64,000 nt of DNA, from contig NZ_PGFZ01000002.1 in NCBI RefSeq assembly GCF_002923755.1, positions 1-64,000 of the forward strand, read 5' to 3'. Below, in pieces: positions 54,822 through 63,751 of the stretch. Below the pieces are notes generated by a model that worked only from the letters and a program-made list of their open reading frames with translations, had not been told where the DNA came from and ran no database searches. Position 1 is the first letter of the stretch; every line of letters begins with the position of its first letter. Source of the DNA: Methylovulum psychrotolerans (GTDB taxonomy: Bacteria > Pseudomonadota > Gammaproteobacteria > Methylococcales > Methylomonadaceae). The translations under genes and the position numbers were made by a program.

Positions 54822-54853
54822 GCTGGCGCGGGCGGTGCCTGCGCCAGCCTTTT
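54822..54853 (+). terminator. Hairpin terminator after trpG
   Basis: gctggcgc (54822-54829) and gcgccagc (54841-54848) pair perfectly, followed by ctttt. It is placed 19 bases after the trpG stop. Confidence 0.7.
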
Positions 54854-54978
54854 GCCTGCTCCCTAATGGGGGGTGGGTTTTCTTAAGCGCCTTGTCGGCC
54901 TGTATAGCATTTCTCACGAAGTCTTGTGCCTTTCGATCAGAACCTTCCTGATGCACAACCCTTTAGGGAACACTCGTT

Positions 54979-55641
54979 ATGCCTGGCTACCATGTCAAAT
55001 TTGAAACCGTCACTGTCGGCGGTTTTGCGTATCAAATCCGCTCGCTTGCTGACCTCCAGCAATATTACGATCCCTTGCAAGAAGCCGAATTGGCGGGCAT
55101 TTCCCCGGCCAGTTGGCCGCTGTTTGGGCATTTATGGCCATCGGCGCGGATTCTCGCCCAAGCCATGCACAGCTTGGAATTGACCGGACAGCGCATTCTT
55201 GAGATTGGCGCAGGACTGGCCCTCGCCAGTTTGGTCATCCATCGGCGGGCGGGGGATATGACGGTGAGCGATTGGCATCCTTTAAGCCAAACGTTTTTAA
55301 ACGAAAATACCCGCTTGAACCAACTGTCGGTACTGAAATACCATGCCGGCAACTGGGCGGGGAAGAATCCGGGGCTGGGGCAGTTTGATCTGATTATTGG
55401 TAGTGATGTGTTATACGAACGCCAACAGCCGGGCCAACTCGCCGCCTTTATCCACAGTCATGCCGCTCCCGCCGCCGAGATTATTATTGTTGACCCCAAC
55501 CGGGGCAACCGCGTCGGTTTCTGTCGGGCCATGGCGGATTTGGGCTATGGCTTCACCAGTAAAACCGCCGACCGCCTTATCGAAAACGGCGACCCATATA
55601 AGGGGCGTTTGCTGACGTTTGCCCAATGCTTGGCAAGCTAG
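54979..55641 (+). CDS. Class I SAM methyltransferase (methyltransferase_16-like)
   Basis: A 220-residue protein with the SAM-binding motif RILEIGAGLALASLVIHRR and an acidic loop MTVSDWHPLS. Motif IV/V follows as FDLIIGSDVLYERQQPG, and a late strand is IIIVDPNRGNRVGFCRAM. This pattern recalls nicotinamide or protein-lysine methyltransferase families (METTL-like). The acceptor is unknown. It is a single gene after trpG, with 175 bases between them. Confidence 0.8.
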   Translation: MPGYHVKFETVTVGGFAYQIRSLADLQQYYDPLQEAELAGISPASWPLFGHLWPSARILAQAMHSLELTGQRILEIGAGLALASLVIHRRAGDMTVSDWHPLSQTFLNENTRLNQLSVLKYHAGNWAGKNPGLGQFDLIIGSDVLYERQQPGQLAAFIHSHAAPAAEIIIVDPNRGNRVGFCRAMADLGYGFTSKTADRLIENGDPYKGRLLTFAQCLAS

Positions 55642-55750
55642 CGGCGCGTGGGTGAATTTTTTGCTGATCTGCACTATACTGGCTTTATTTGAACGATAAT
55701 GCTGAGCAAGGCATTTTTTCCTTTCCTTTGTTAAGAGATTGCGTACATTT

Positions 55751-57037
55751 ATGGATTACCCGGTTGATAATTTAGATGATGCTTATAATGCTTGTCACCC
55801 TGATAAGCCGTTAGAAAGTGGCGATCCTCGGTATTTGGATTTAAAAGATGTCCGCAATAAAAAAAGTGTCAATACCTTAGCGACGCGCATTATCCGCACC
55901 AGTCAGACTGAAGACTTTTGCAAGCAATTAGTCACAGGCCATACTGGATGCGGCAAATCCACCGAGCTAAAGCGCTTACAAAAACACTTGGAAAATTCCA
56001 GTTATTTTGTGATTTTTTTGGATGTGGAAAATAGTTTAGACCTACACCAGATCACTTATCAGGATGTCTTGTTAAATATTGCCCAAGGGGTTATTGAGGC
56101 CTTGGCTAAACAAGCGATAAATTTGGATAAGGGGCTTTTAAATGATTTGGATCTGTTGTTGGCAGAAAAAATAGTGACCCATGAGTATCTGACGGAAGCC
56201 AAAGCCAGTATTGGTATAGATACCCAAGCTGGCATAGATATTTTTGGTATCGGTAAATTCATCACGAAAATTATGGGCGAAGTACGCAGTGGTAGCAGCC
56301 ACCGCGAACAAATCCGCGAAAGGATCAAAGGCGTTCAGCAAGAATTTATCGCTAAATTAAACGATTTGTTGATTGCCGCACGGGTGAAATTGAAAACTAA
56401 AGGTCATGCCGATATAGTCTTCATTGTCGATGGCTTAGAAAAAATCAGGGAAAGTGCGACCTACAATGATTTATTTATCGAACACGCCGAGCAACTGAAT
56501 GAAATAGGCGCACATGTTTTATATACTATTCCGATTGCCTTGGCTTTTAATGCCAATTTAGGCGATTTTTTTGCTAATGATGTGTTTTTCATGCCGATGG
56601 TCAAATATCAAACACCAGAAGGTAAGCAATATTTAGCGGATTTAATCGATAAACGTATGCAAGTAGCGCTATTGTTTGCTGATCCGGCTTTGTTACAGCG
56701 TCTGATTGCCATGAGTGGCGGTTCCATACGCGATTTGTTGCGTTTAATTCGGATTGCCTCCGAAACCGAGGAAAGCCAGATTAAAGACGTTGATATTGAT
56801 CGCGCCATCAGCCATTTGGTTAAGGAATATGACCGTCTGGTCAAAGAAGAAGATGTTGAGTTTCTGAAAGAAATTGCCGCTGCCCGACGGGTCATAAAAG
56901 ATAAAGATAAGCGTTACGAACGTTTATTAAGTTTGCGCTTGGTGAATGAATACGAAAACGGCAAGCCTTGGGCGGATTTACATCCCGCTTTAAGGGAAAT
57001 CAGTTGGTTACAAGCTAAATTAACCGCGCCTAATTGA
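55751..57037 (+). CDS. P-loop ATPase (STAND/KAP-like) of a two-gene system
   Basis: A 428-residue ATPase. The N-terminus has DDAYNACHPDKPLESGDPRY, which matches the start of a family I recall from cyanobacteria and planctomycetes. Walker A is VTGHTGCGKSTELKRL (residues 61-76), Walker B is IVFIVDGLEKIRES and a late sensor-like helix is GGSIRDLLRLIRIASE. The ATG at 55751 is chosen, and a TTG 12 bases upstream is possible. It is followed after 3 bases by a TPR protein with which it probably acts. Confidence 0.7.
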   Translation: MDYPVDNLDDAYNACHPDKPLESGDPRYLDLKDVRNKKSVNTLATRIIRTSQTEDFCKQLVTGHTGCGKSTELKRLQKHLENSSYFVIFLDVENSLDLHQITYQDVLLNIAQGVIEALAKQAINLDKGLLNDLDLLLAEKIVTHEYLTEAKASIGIDTQAGIDIFGIGKFITKIMGEVRSGSSHREQIRERIKGVQQEFIAKLNDLLIAARVKLKTKGHADIVFIVDGLEKIRESATYNDLFIEHAEQLNEIGAHVLYTIPIALAFNANLGDFFANDVFFMPMVKYQTPEGKQYLADLIDKRMQVALLFADPALLQRLIAMSGGSIRDLLRLIRIASETEESQIKDVDIDRAISHLVKEYDRLVKEEDVEFLKEIAAARRVIKDKDKRYERLLSLRLVNEYENGKPWADLHPALREISWLQAKLTAPN

Positions 57038-57040
57038 GCC

Positions 57041-58576
57041 GTGACCTCAACGCTGAGCGATATTTTTACCCAACATCCAGAGCTAAAGCATCTGCGCCGC
57101 GCCCTGCAATTATGTAAGGGCTTTGGGCTGTATTTTGTCAGTTGCAATACCGTGCCGTTGCGTAATGAATTGGTCGCCGCCTTAAAAGCCAACCTTGCCA
57201 CGCCTATTATTGAACTGCCGTTAACGCCTGAAAACGATATTTTTATTGATGCGCAAATGGCGGCCTTACTGGCGGCTGCCAGTGCGGATGCGATAGTGTT
57301 CATTTACGATTTGGAAAAGCTCTATCATTTAAAAGACCGCTATGTTATTCAGGAGTTAAATTGGCGGCGGGAATTTTATGGGAGGGCTAACCATCCGGTG
57401 GTGTTTTGGATGCCGGATTTTTTGCTGACGGAAATTTTTAACGAAGCCCCGGATTTTGCCGATTGGCGGAGTGGGCTTTATGAGTTTACTTTGTCACAGC
57501 CTGAACAGCTTAGCTTGATGCAAAGCACTTGGGAAAGTGTGGGTGAGAATTTTGTCGGGCAATTATCGTTAACTGAGAAAGAGCGGTGGATTGTTAATTT
57601 AGAGAACTTGCTGGCGGAATTGGCGGGGCAGGAGGCATCAAAGACAAAGGGTGATTTGTTGATCCGTTTGGGGATGTTATATAAGTCGTTAGGAAAACAT
57701 GACCAAGCATTAGTATGTTATCAGCAATCGTTGCAAATACAACAACGTATTGGCGACAAACAAGGCGAAAGCGCAACCCTCAACAATATTTCCGTCATCT
57801 ACCATATCAAAGGTGACTACGGCATTGTCTTGTTCTACTTGGAACAATCACTGCAAATCTGTCAAGACATCGGCAACAAACAAGGCGAAGGCGCGATCCT
57901 CAACAACCTCTCCCAAATCTACCATGCCCAAGGCGATTACGACACGGCCTTACGCTACTTGAAACAATCCCTACAAATCCGGCAAGACATCGGCGACAAA
58001 CAAGGCGAAGGGGCAACCCTCAACAACCTTTCCCAAATCTACAAAGCTAAAGGCGACTACGGCATCGCCTTACGCTACTTGGAACAATCCCTGCTGATCA
58101 GCCAAGACATCGGTGACAAACAAGGCGAAGGCTCGGCCTTCAACAACCTTTCCCAAATCTACCATGCCCAAGGCGATTACGACACCGCCTTGCGCTATTT
58201 GGAACAATCCCTGCAAATCTGGCAAGATATCGGCGACAAAGAAGGCGAAGGCGCGACCCTCAACAACATCTCCCAAATCTACCATGCCAAAGGTGACTAT
58301 GACACCGCCTTGCGCTACTTGGAACAATCCTTACAAATCCAGCAAAACATCGGCGATACAGCGGGCGAATGTACAACTTTGTTTAATATTGGACTTATCC
58401 ATTGGCAAAATGATGAGCAACAACAAGCCTTATCAACATCGCTAAAGGCTTACCGTATGGCCAAACACATCGGTTTGGCGCAAGTCTTGCAAAGTTTAGA
58501 CGAATTAGCCAAAGACCTAGGCCATGAAGGCCTAGCCTGGTGGGAAACCTTAAACCCAGCCGAACCTGCCGAGTAG
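57041..58576 (+). CDS. Inactive-NTPase-TPR protein, partner of the ATPase
   Basis: A 511-residue protein starting at a GTG. Residues 1-190 resemble a degenerate P-loop domain. It has no GKS motif, but IVFIYDLEKLYHL stands at the Walker B place and LNWRREFYGRANHPVVFWMP, then APDFADWRSGLYEFTL, follow. The last block is typical of TPR sensor proteins seen with STAND-like ATPases. Residues about 195-475 are one divergent and six near-identical 40-residue TPRs (GDKQGEGATLNNLSQIYHAKGDYDTALRYLEQSL). The TPR surface would recognise a ligand or partner protein. Confidence 0.75.
   Translation: MTSTLSDIFTQHPELKHLRRALQLCKGFGLYFVSCNTVPLRNELVAALKANLATPIIELPLTPENDIFIDAQMAALLAAASADAIVFIYDLEKLYHLKDRYVIQELNWRREFYGRANHPVVFWMPDFLLTEIFNEAPDFADWRSGLYEFTLSQPEQLSLMQSTWESVGENFVGQLSLTEKERWIVNLENLLAELAGQEASKTKGDLLIRLGMLYKSLGKHDQALVCYQQSLQIQQRIGDKQGESATLNNISVIYHIKGDYGIVLFYLEQSLQICQDIGNKQGEGAILNNLSQIYHAQGDYDTALRYLKQSLQIRQDIGDKQGEGATLNNLSQIYKAKGDYGIALRYLEQSLLISQDIGDKQGEGSAFNNLSQIYHAQGDYDTALRYLEQSLQIWQDIGDKEGEGATLNNISQIYHAKGDYDTALRYLEQSLQIQQNIGDTAGECTTLFNIGLIHWQNDEQQQALSTSLKAYRMAKHIGLAQVLQSLDELAKDLGHEGLAWWETLNPAEPAE
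57752..58471 (+). repeat. Six tandem 120-bp TPR repeats
   Basis: Units begin at 57752, 57872, 57992, 58112, 58232 and 58352. The middle four are nearly identical in DNA, which indicates recent expansion or gene conversion. The last is diverged. Copy number could differ between strains. Confidence 0.9.
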
Positions 58577-58580
58577 CTTA

Positions 58581-58689
58581 GGAACGCGCATAAAATTTAA
58601 GGTCAGCCGCAAAAAATCCTGGTTAGGCTAAAACTGTAGAGACGTTGCAGTGCAACGTCTCTACAACAGATTTTATTTTGTGCACGTTC
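58581..58689. repeat. Repeat element with inverted ends and inner 29-bp palindrome, likely bidirectional terminator
   Basis: ggaacgcgcataaaat (58581-58596) is inverted, with two mismatches, at 58675-58689. Inside, a perfect palindromic hairpin gtagagacgttgca-g-tgcaacgtctctac occupies 58636-58664. A sequence matching the left end occurs right after dtd (16297-16319), and the inner palindrome recurs at 60767. It sits between convergent genes. Confidence 0.65.
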
Positions 58690-58702
58690 AACCTCCCCCA
58701 AT

Positions 58703-60472
58703 TCATTCCGCAAACGCCAAAACCCTATTCCGGCCTTGTGCTTTGGCCTGATATAAGGCGGCATCGGCGGCATTGATTAATGCCAAGGCCTCTTGGCCGT
58801 GTGCCGGGTAGCTGGCGACCCCAAAAGAAGCTGTTATCTTGGGCAACAATATTTCTGTGTAAGCTAAGGTCAGCCGGGCAATCGCCAGACGGATTTTTTC
58901 GGCAATTTCCCATGCCCCTTCGGTGGCCGTTTCAGGTAGCAACAGCAAAAATTCTTCACCACCAAAGCGAAACAACATATCGCTGCGGCGTATGGTCTGG
59001 CGGACGGTTTGGGCGATACTGCTTAGGACGATGTCGCCCGCGCTATGGCCGTAATTGTCGTTAAACTGTTTGAAGTGGTCCAGATCGAACATGACTAAAG
59101 AACAGTGGCGGTTATAGCGGTCGGCGATGGCGAGTTCGGTGTCCAGCGCGTTATCTAAAGTACGGCGGTTCAATGCCCCGGTTAGTGGGTCATGTTCGGC
59201 TAAGTGCTGTAGTTTGCTGTTCGCCATCTCCAGTTCGTCGCTTAGGGTGGCGATGAAATGCAGTAAGTGGCTAGTAATCCGCGCGTGACGGAAACGGTAG
59301 CGGTCTTTTGCGGTATCGGCTCCCGTGTCTGTCCAATGAGCGGGTTCGGCGGCTTCGGTTTCGCGCATAGCTACCACGATTTGGCTGGAATTGAGTTGCT
59401 GTAAGTGGTTGCCGTGTCGGCAGAATTCGCCGCTGGTAAAGAAGCCCGCCACGGGGGCCAGTGCCTGAAACGGATAGGTTTCCAGTTCGACATCTTGCTG
59501 TAGGGTAAAGCGGCGGCAAATGCACGAATACAGATAGATAGCTTCCGGTGCAAAGGCCGCCAATTCGGCTACCACCGCATGGGTGTTCTCTAGGGCCAAA
59601 TCGACGTTAAGATAACCTAAGCGCACGGTTTCATCTTGGTAAACGTCGGCGACTAAGGTGACGCTGCCGTCTTGGTTGGCGGAGACTGGGTTTCTGGCGA
59701 TTTGTGTGCCGTACCGCTCCATCAGGAGTGGAAACTCGACCAAATACATGTCTTCATCATCGGGATGGATACCCAGATACTTGCGGTAGACATCCAGTGC
59801 CGGTTTATCGTCGATGCACTGGATGTTAAAGCCGTTAACCGCCGTTAAGGCCATTTGTGGGCCGAGGGCTTGCCAGCCAAAAGTAATATGGGTTTCGATG
59901 CGTAATTGCGCCCCCGCCAAGCCTACGGCGACACAGCCATCGGCAAACAGGGCTGTGTGCAGAAAGACGCGCGGTTGTTGGCAGTTTAAAGTTTCGGCCG
60001 CCCCGCCACCAAATACGGGTAGGGTCGGTAGGCGGTCTTCTATGCCTTTCAGCACGTTTGCACAATTGATGCGTGTTGGTGTGGCTAAGAGCAGAATGCC
60101 TTGCAGGTGGGGGATAGGTTGTAAGGCTTCGGCAATGGCTTGTCCTGCCGTATATTCGCCGCCTTGGTGGCTGGCGCAGGCGATAGGGTGCAAACTGGCC
60201 GAGCTGAATATGCTGACGGAGACGACAGTCGATTCCAGGCTCACCCGTCCGGCACAAATTTCGCCCGCCGAGGTGACGCCGACGATAATGGCTTGGGGTA
60301 AGGCGTGTTGGGCGGTGTTGACGAGGTTGAGAATCCAAGCGTCATTGCATTGGCCGACAAAAAGTTGTATCAGGACGCTGTGGGCGGATTTGGCGGCGGT
60401 TTGTACGGCTGCGCTGGAAAAAAAAGGGGCAAATTGTTCGGCTGCTGTAAAGGCGGCGGTGATGTGCTTCAT
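58703..60472 (-). CDS. FIST-GGDEF sensor diguanylate cyclase
   Basis: A 589-residue soluble protein. Residues about 1-380 are FIST_N and FIST_C sensor domains (VGVTSAGEICAGRVSLESTVVSVSIF, then FTSGEFCRHG near residue 350). FIST domains are thought to sense small molecules such as amino acids. Residues about 425-589 form a GGDEF cyclase with HDPLTGALNRRTLDNAL, the active-site RFGGEEFLLLLPET and AADAALYQAKAQGRNRV. The GGEEF version is usually active. No inhibitory RxxD motif was seen upstream. It makes c-di-GMP in response to an unknown cue. Confidence 0.9.
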   Translation of the reverse strand: MKHITAAFTAAEQFAPFFSSAAVQTAAKSAHSVLIQLFVGQCNDAWILNLVNTAQHALPQAIIVGVTSAGEICAGRVSLESTVVSVSIFSSASLHPIACASHQGGEYTAGQAIAEALQPIPHLQGILLLATPTRINCANVLKGIEDRLPTLPVFGGGAAETLNCQQPRVFLHTALFADGCVAVGLAGAQLRIETHITFGWQALGPQMALTAVNGFNIQCIDDKPALDVYRKYLGIHPDDEDMYLVEFPLLMERYGTQIARNPVSANQDGSVTLVADVYQDETVRLGYLNVDLALENTHAVVAELAAFAPEAIYLYSCICRRFTLQQDVELETYPFQALAPVAGFFTSGEFCRHGNHLQQLNSSQIVVAMRETEAAEPAHWTDTGADTAKDRYRFRHARITSHLLHFIATLSDELEMANSKLQHLAEHDPLTGALNRRTLDNALDTELAIADRYNRHCSLVMFDLDHFKQFNDNYGHSAGDIVLSSIAQTVRQTIRRSDMLFRFGGEEFLLLLPETATEGAWEIAEKIRLAIARLTLAYTEILLPKITASFGVASYPAHGQEALALINAADAALYQAKAQGRNRVLAFAE

Positions 60473-60766
60473 CAGGTCATTCTTATTTTGGCCAGTGGCC
60501 TTTCGTCAGTGTGCGGGATGCCGTTTTGTCCAACCCATAGGTTTGGGTTGCTGGGGCGGATTATTTCAGGGGATATGGGATATGGGAGATGCAAGAGATG
60601 TCTATATGTCATGTTTAGACGAACGTAATAGCCTTGCAAAATAACATGTTTTTGCAGTAAATGCTATTGCCTGCTTACAAAGAAAAGTGAAAAATTACCG
60701 CATTTAGGTAAAAGGGCTGGGGTATTGTTTTGAGTGGGCTTAACGTTTATGCCAATCCAAGGTGGC

Positions 60767-60793
60767 TAGAGACGTTGCAGTGCAACGTCTCTA
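60767..60793. repeat. Second copy of the palindromic repeat; rest of 60473-60819 without gene
   Basis: tagagacgttgca (60767-60779) pairs with tgcaacgtctcta (60781-60793). It repeats the core found at 58636-58664. It lies between the divergent FIST-GGDEF gene and the DUF1704 gene end. The remaining 290 bases show no gene. Confidence 0.7.
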
Positions 60794-60819
60794 CAGTGCA
60801 AATAGGGGTTTGGGTATGC

Positions 60820-62115
60820 TTACAAAATGTTGGCATAATCCTGTTCTAGCTGCCGGAAGTTCAGCGAGGTCATAAAGCGGCTAAAGCTCATCCAAGCGGA
60901 AAGGCCGTTGAGGTCACGAAATTGCGGCGGCAGGAAGCGGGGTGGGCTGACCGTGCCTTCTTCGACCAAATCCACCAGTATTTTCATGTCTTCAATGGTG
61001 GTCTTGCCGCAGAACAGCAAAGGGATGCGGTCAGGTTTGCCTTTATTGACCGCTAAGCGCATAAAGTTATAAGTCAGCACAAAGCCTTTGATGTAGGTCA
61101 GGTCTTTGGTGAAGGGCATCCCGTTAGAACTGCTGCCCCGGAACACGCGGCTGCTTAAGGTGTAGCTGTCTTCCTCATCCAGGCCTTTGGCGCGGAAAAA
61201 CGCGAAAATATCCAGAAAATCCGCGCCTTCTTCGGCTAAGGTAATGGCACGGACGCGGTTAATCAGGCGCATCAGGCGGTTGGGCGTGGAACTGAAGGTT
61301 AATATTTCCATCAGCACCGCCAAGCCTTCTTGGGTGACGGTGGCCGAAGGGGGGCCTTTGCCGAGGAAGGTGCAGTATGGCTGTTCCATACCGTTGAGGG
61401 TCGTACCGAGGTGTACCCAGATTTCATGCACTTCCAGTACCCGTAAGTCGCGCATATTAAACAGCGCGTCGGCGCGGAGCTTAACGTAATCGGTACCGGC
61501 GGCGGCATCCGAAACGATACCGTCGCTGAGCATGGCGCGTAGGCCTTCGCCCGGCAGCACTTCTTCTATGCGTTGGTTAAGGATGTCGACGGCTTCTTTG
61601 GCGGTGATGGTTTTCGGGTCTTCGTTCAAAAAGTCCAGTTGCAGCAGTTGCTCCAAGGTCGATTCCATCATGCTGCCCAAGTCGGCAATGGTCGGGTCGC
61701 CGACATGGAACACGTCTTGCGATGAGCCGTACAGTTCTTGGGAGATATTAGAAAACGTCGAGGTGCCACGCGCTTCGAGCATGTAGACGACATCTTGGTA
61801 TTCGCGGCACATGCGGCGCATGATGACGCTCAGCGGGTTAAGTTGGCCGAGTTTGCGCACTAAATCGCGTTCTATTTGATGGAATTCTTCTTTTTTGTCG
61901 CTAGGGTCAAAGCCTAAGGGGCGTTGCTTGTAATAATCGGCATCAATAGCGGGCAGGGATTTACAGCCACTTTGTAAAAATGCCTGTTTGATGCTGTCAT
62001 CCCATTTGATCGCGTCGAGGATGCGGATGGGCTGTTGCGCCTTAACGATACGGTCGGATAAGGCCTTCACTTCGGTCAGATAGGTGGACGGTTTTAGGAC
62101 TTTTATATTGCTCAT
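60820..62115 (-). CDS. DUF1704 family putative metallopeptidase (QEGLA motif, HExxxH)
   Basis: A 431-residue protein of the DUF1704 (TIGR02421) family, long named for its QEGLA motif (TVTQEGLAVLMEIL). The likely catalytic motif is VHEIWVH, an HExxxH zinc-binding signature, which is shared with the MATCAP tubulin carboxypeptidases of animals. The ATG at 62115 (MSNIKVLKPS) is chosen. A longer reading frame would run back into the phoH-like gene. The bacterial substrate is unknown. It lies 121 bases after the PIN-PhoH gene and may be cotranscribed with it. Confidence 0.85.
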   Translation of the reverse strand: MSNIKVLKPSTYLTEVKALSDRIVKAQQPIRILDAIKWDDSIKQAFLQSGCKSLPAIDADYYKQRPLGFDPSDKKEEFHQIERDLVRKLGQLNPLSVIMRRMCREYQDVVYMLEARGTSTFSNISQELYGSSQDVFHVGDPTIADLGSMMESTLEQLLQLDFLNEDPKTITAKEAVDILNQRIEEVLPGEGLRAMLSDGIVSDAAAGTDYVKLRADALFNMRDLRVLEVHEIWVHLGTTLNGMEQPYCTFLGKGPPSATVTQEGLAVLMEILTFSSTPNRLMRLINRVRAITLAEEGADFLDIFAFFRAKGLDEEDSYTLSSRVFRGSSSNGMPFTKDLTYIKGFVLTYNFMRLAVNKGKPDRIPLLFCGKTTIEDMKILVDLVEEGTVSPPRFLPPQFRDLNGLSAWMSFSRFMTSLNFRQLEQDYANIL

Positions 62116-62236
62116 AGCATGGTCTCTCAGTAAGCAGCGTGGTCGGCACTCATCAGGTAATGTTTCAGACGGATTTGTAAACAAAAAGCAATAGTAATGC
62201 CATGTTTCTGATTGTAAGGTATTTTGCCGATAAACG

Positions 62237-63655
62237 TTACAGATTTTCCGAGGCGTAATCGGCGAGGCGGGAGCGTTCGCCGCGCCGGAGGGTGATATGC
62301 GCACCGTACGGCCAATGCTTGAAGCGGTCGACGACGTAGGTCAAGCCTGAGGTGGTGGCGGTCAGGTAAGGGGTGTCGATTTGCGACAGGTTGCCGATGC
62401 AAATGATTTTAGTGCCGGGGCCGGCGCGGGTAATCAGGGTCTTCATTTGTTTCGAAGTGAGGTTTTGTGCCTCGTCAATAATCAGAAAACGGTTCAGAAA
62501 GGTGCGTCCGCGCATGAAATTTAACGAGCGGATTTTGACGCGGTTCATTAAGATATTTTTGGTCGCGCCCTGTTCCCATTCGTTTTGCCCGGAACGGCTG
62601 CCCAGCAATTCTAAGTTATCCATCAACGCACCCATCCACGGGGCCATTTTTTCTTCTTCTGTGCCCGGTAAAAACCCGATGTCTTCGCCAATAGGTACGG
62701 TTTCACGGGTCATGATGATTTCGTTGTAAATTTTTTTCTCTAGGGTCATGGTGAGACCTGCCGCCAAGGCAATCAGGGTTTTGCCAGTGCCCGCCGTGCC
62801 TAAGAGGGTGACAAAATCAATTTCGGGATCGAGCAGGACGTTGAGGGCAAAGTTTTGCTCGCGGTTTTTCGCATAAATGCCCCAGACGCTATTGTGTTTG
62901 GAGCGGTAATCCCGCGCCAGCTCCAAGATAGCCGTTTCGCCGTCGCAACGGCGGACGATGGCCTCAAAATTACTGTCATTGTCCATGTACAAGTATTGGT
63001 TAGGATACCATTCGCTGACTAAAGGGTCTTCAAGGCGGTAAAATGTCCGGTCTTTTTCCTGCCAGGAGTCCATTTGTGTGCCGTGGTTTTCCCAAAAATC
63101 ATCCTCTAAGGCGGTCGCGCCGCTGTAGAGCAGGTCAATATCTTCTAAAGTCTGGTCGTTGTGGTAGTCCTCGGCGGTTAAGGCTAGGGTAGCGGCTTTG
63201 ATGCGCATGTTAATATCTTTCGATACTAAGATGACTTTGATGTGCGGGAATTTGCTGGTGAGCGCCAGCACGACGCTGAGGATGGAGTTGTCGGCAAGGT
63301 TGCCGGGCATACTGTCAGGCAAGAGCGCGGTCATGGCGCTGGTTTGGAAATACAGGCGGCCTGAGCTGTTCAGGTTGTCGCCATTGGGGCTGTGCTCAAT
63401 ACGCGATAAGGGCAGGCCGTCGTTAAGAGTCTGCTGGCTGGTGTCGCGGATCAGCCCGTCAAGAAAGCGGCTGGCTTGGCGGACGTTACGCGCGACATCG
63501 GTCAGGCCTTTTTTACCGTGGTCTAGTTCTTCCAGAACCACCATCGGGATAAAAATGTCATGCTCCTGAAAACGGAAAATCGCCGCAGGGTCGTGCATCA
63601 GCACATTGGTATCTAAAACAAACAGCTTGTTATCAGGCATGGTCTGAATATTCAT
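62237..63655 (-). CDS. PIN-PhoH fusion ATPase (PhoH2 type)
   Basis: A 472-residue protein. Residues about 9-160 are a PIN RNase domain (LFVLDTNVLMHDP, MVVLEELDHGKKG). Residues about 250-470 are a PhoH ATPase with Walker A LLGTAGTGKTLIALAAG, Walker B FLIIDEAQNLTSKQMKTLITR, and motif ICIGNLSQIDTPYL. This layout defines PhoH2 proteins, which unwind and cut RNA. The ATG at 63655 (MNIQTMPDNK) is preferred over an upstream start at 63712. Confidence 0.92.
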   Translation of the reverse strand: MNIQTMPDNKLFVLDTNVLMHDPAAIFRFQEHDIFIPMVVLEELDHGKKGLTDVARNVRQASRFLDGLIRDTSQQTLNDGLPLSRIEHSPNGDNLNSSGRLYFQTSAMTALLPDSMPGNLADNSILSVVLALTSKFPHIKVILVSKDINMRIKAATLALTAEDYHNDQTLEDIDLLYSGATALEDDFWENHGTQMDSWQEKDRTFYRLEDPLVSEWYPNQYLYMDNDSNFEAIVRRCDGETAILELARDYRSKHNSVWGIYAKNREQNFALNVLLDPEIDFVTLLGTAGTGKTLIALAAGLTMTLEKKIYNEIIMTRETVPIGEDIGFLPGTEEEKMAPWMGALMDNLELLGSRSGQNEWEQGATKNILMNRVKIRSLNFMRGRTFLNRFLIIDEAQNLTSKQMKTLITRAGPGTKIICIGNLSQIDTPYLTATTSGLTYVVDRFKHWPYGAHITLRRGERSRLADYASENL

Positions 63656-63751
63656 GTCGGTACCATTGGGTTGGGCGGGAGGAAGGCGAAGGCCGCCGTG
63701 GGTCTGGGGCATGGGTATGCCGCCAGGTGCGGTTGGGAGTTATGCCGGGTG

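Noticed and set aside
57752-58471. CRISPR array
   Set aside because: The regular 120-bp period is in-frame TPR coding sequence without spacers.
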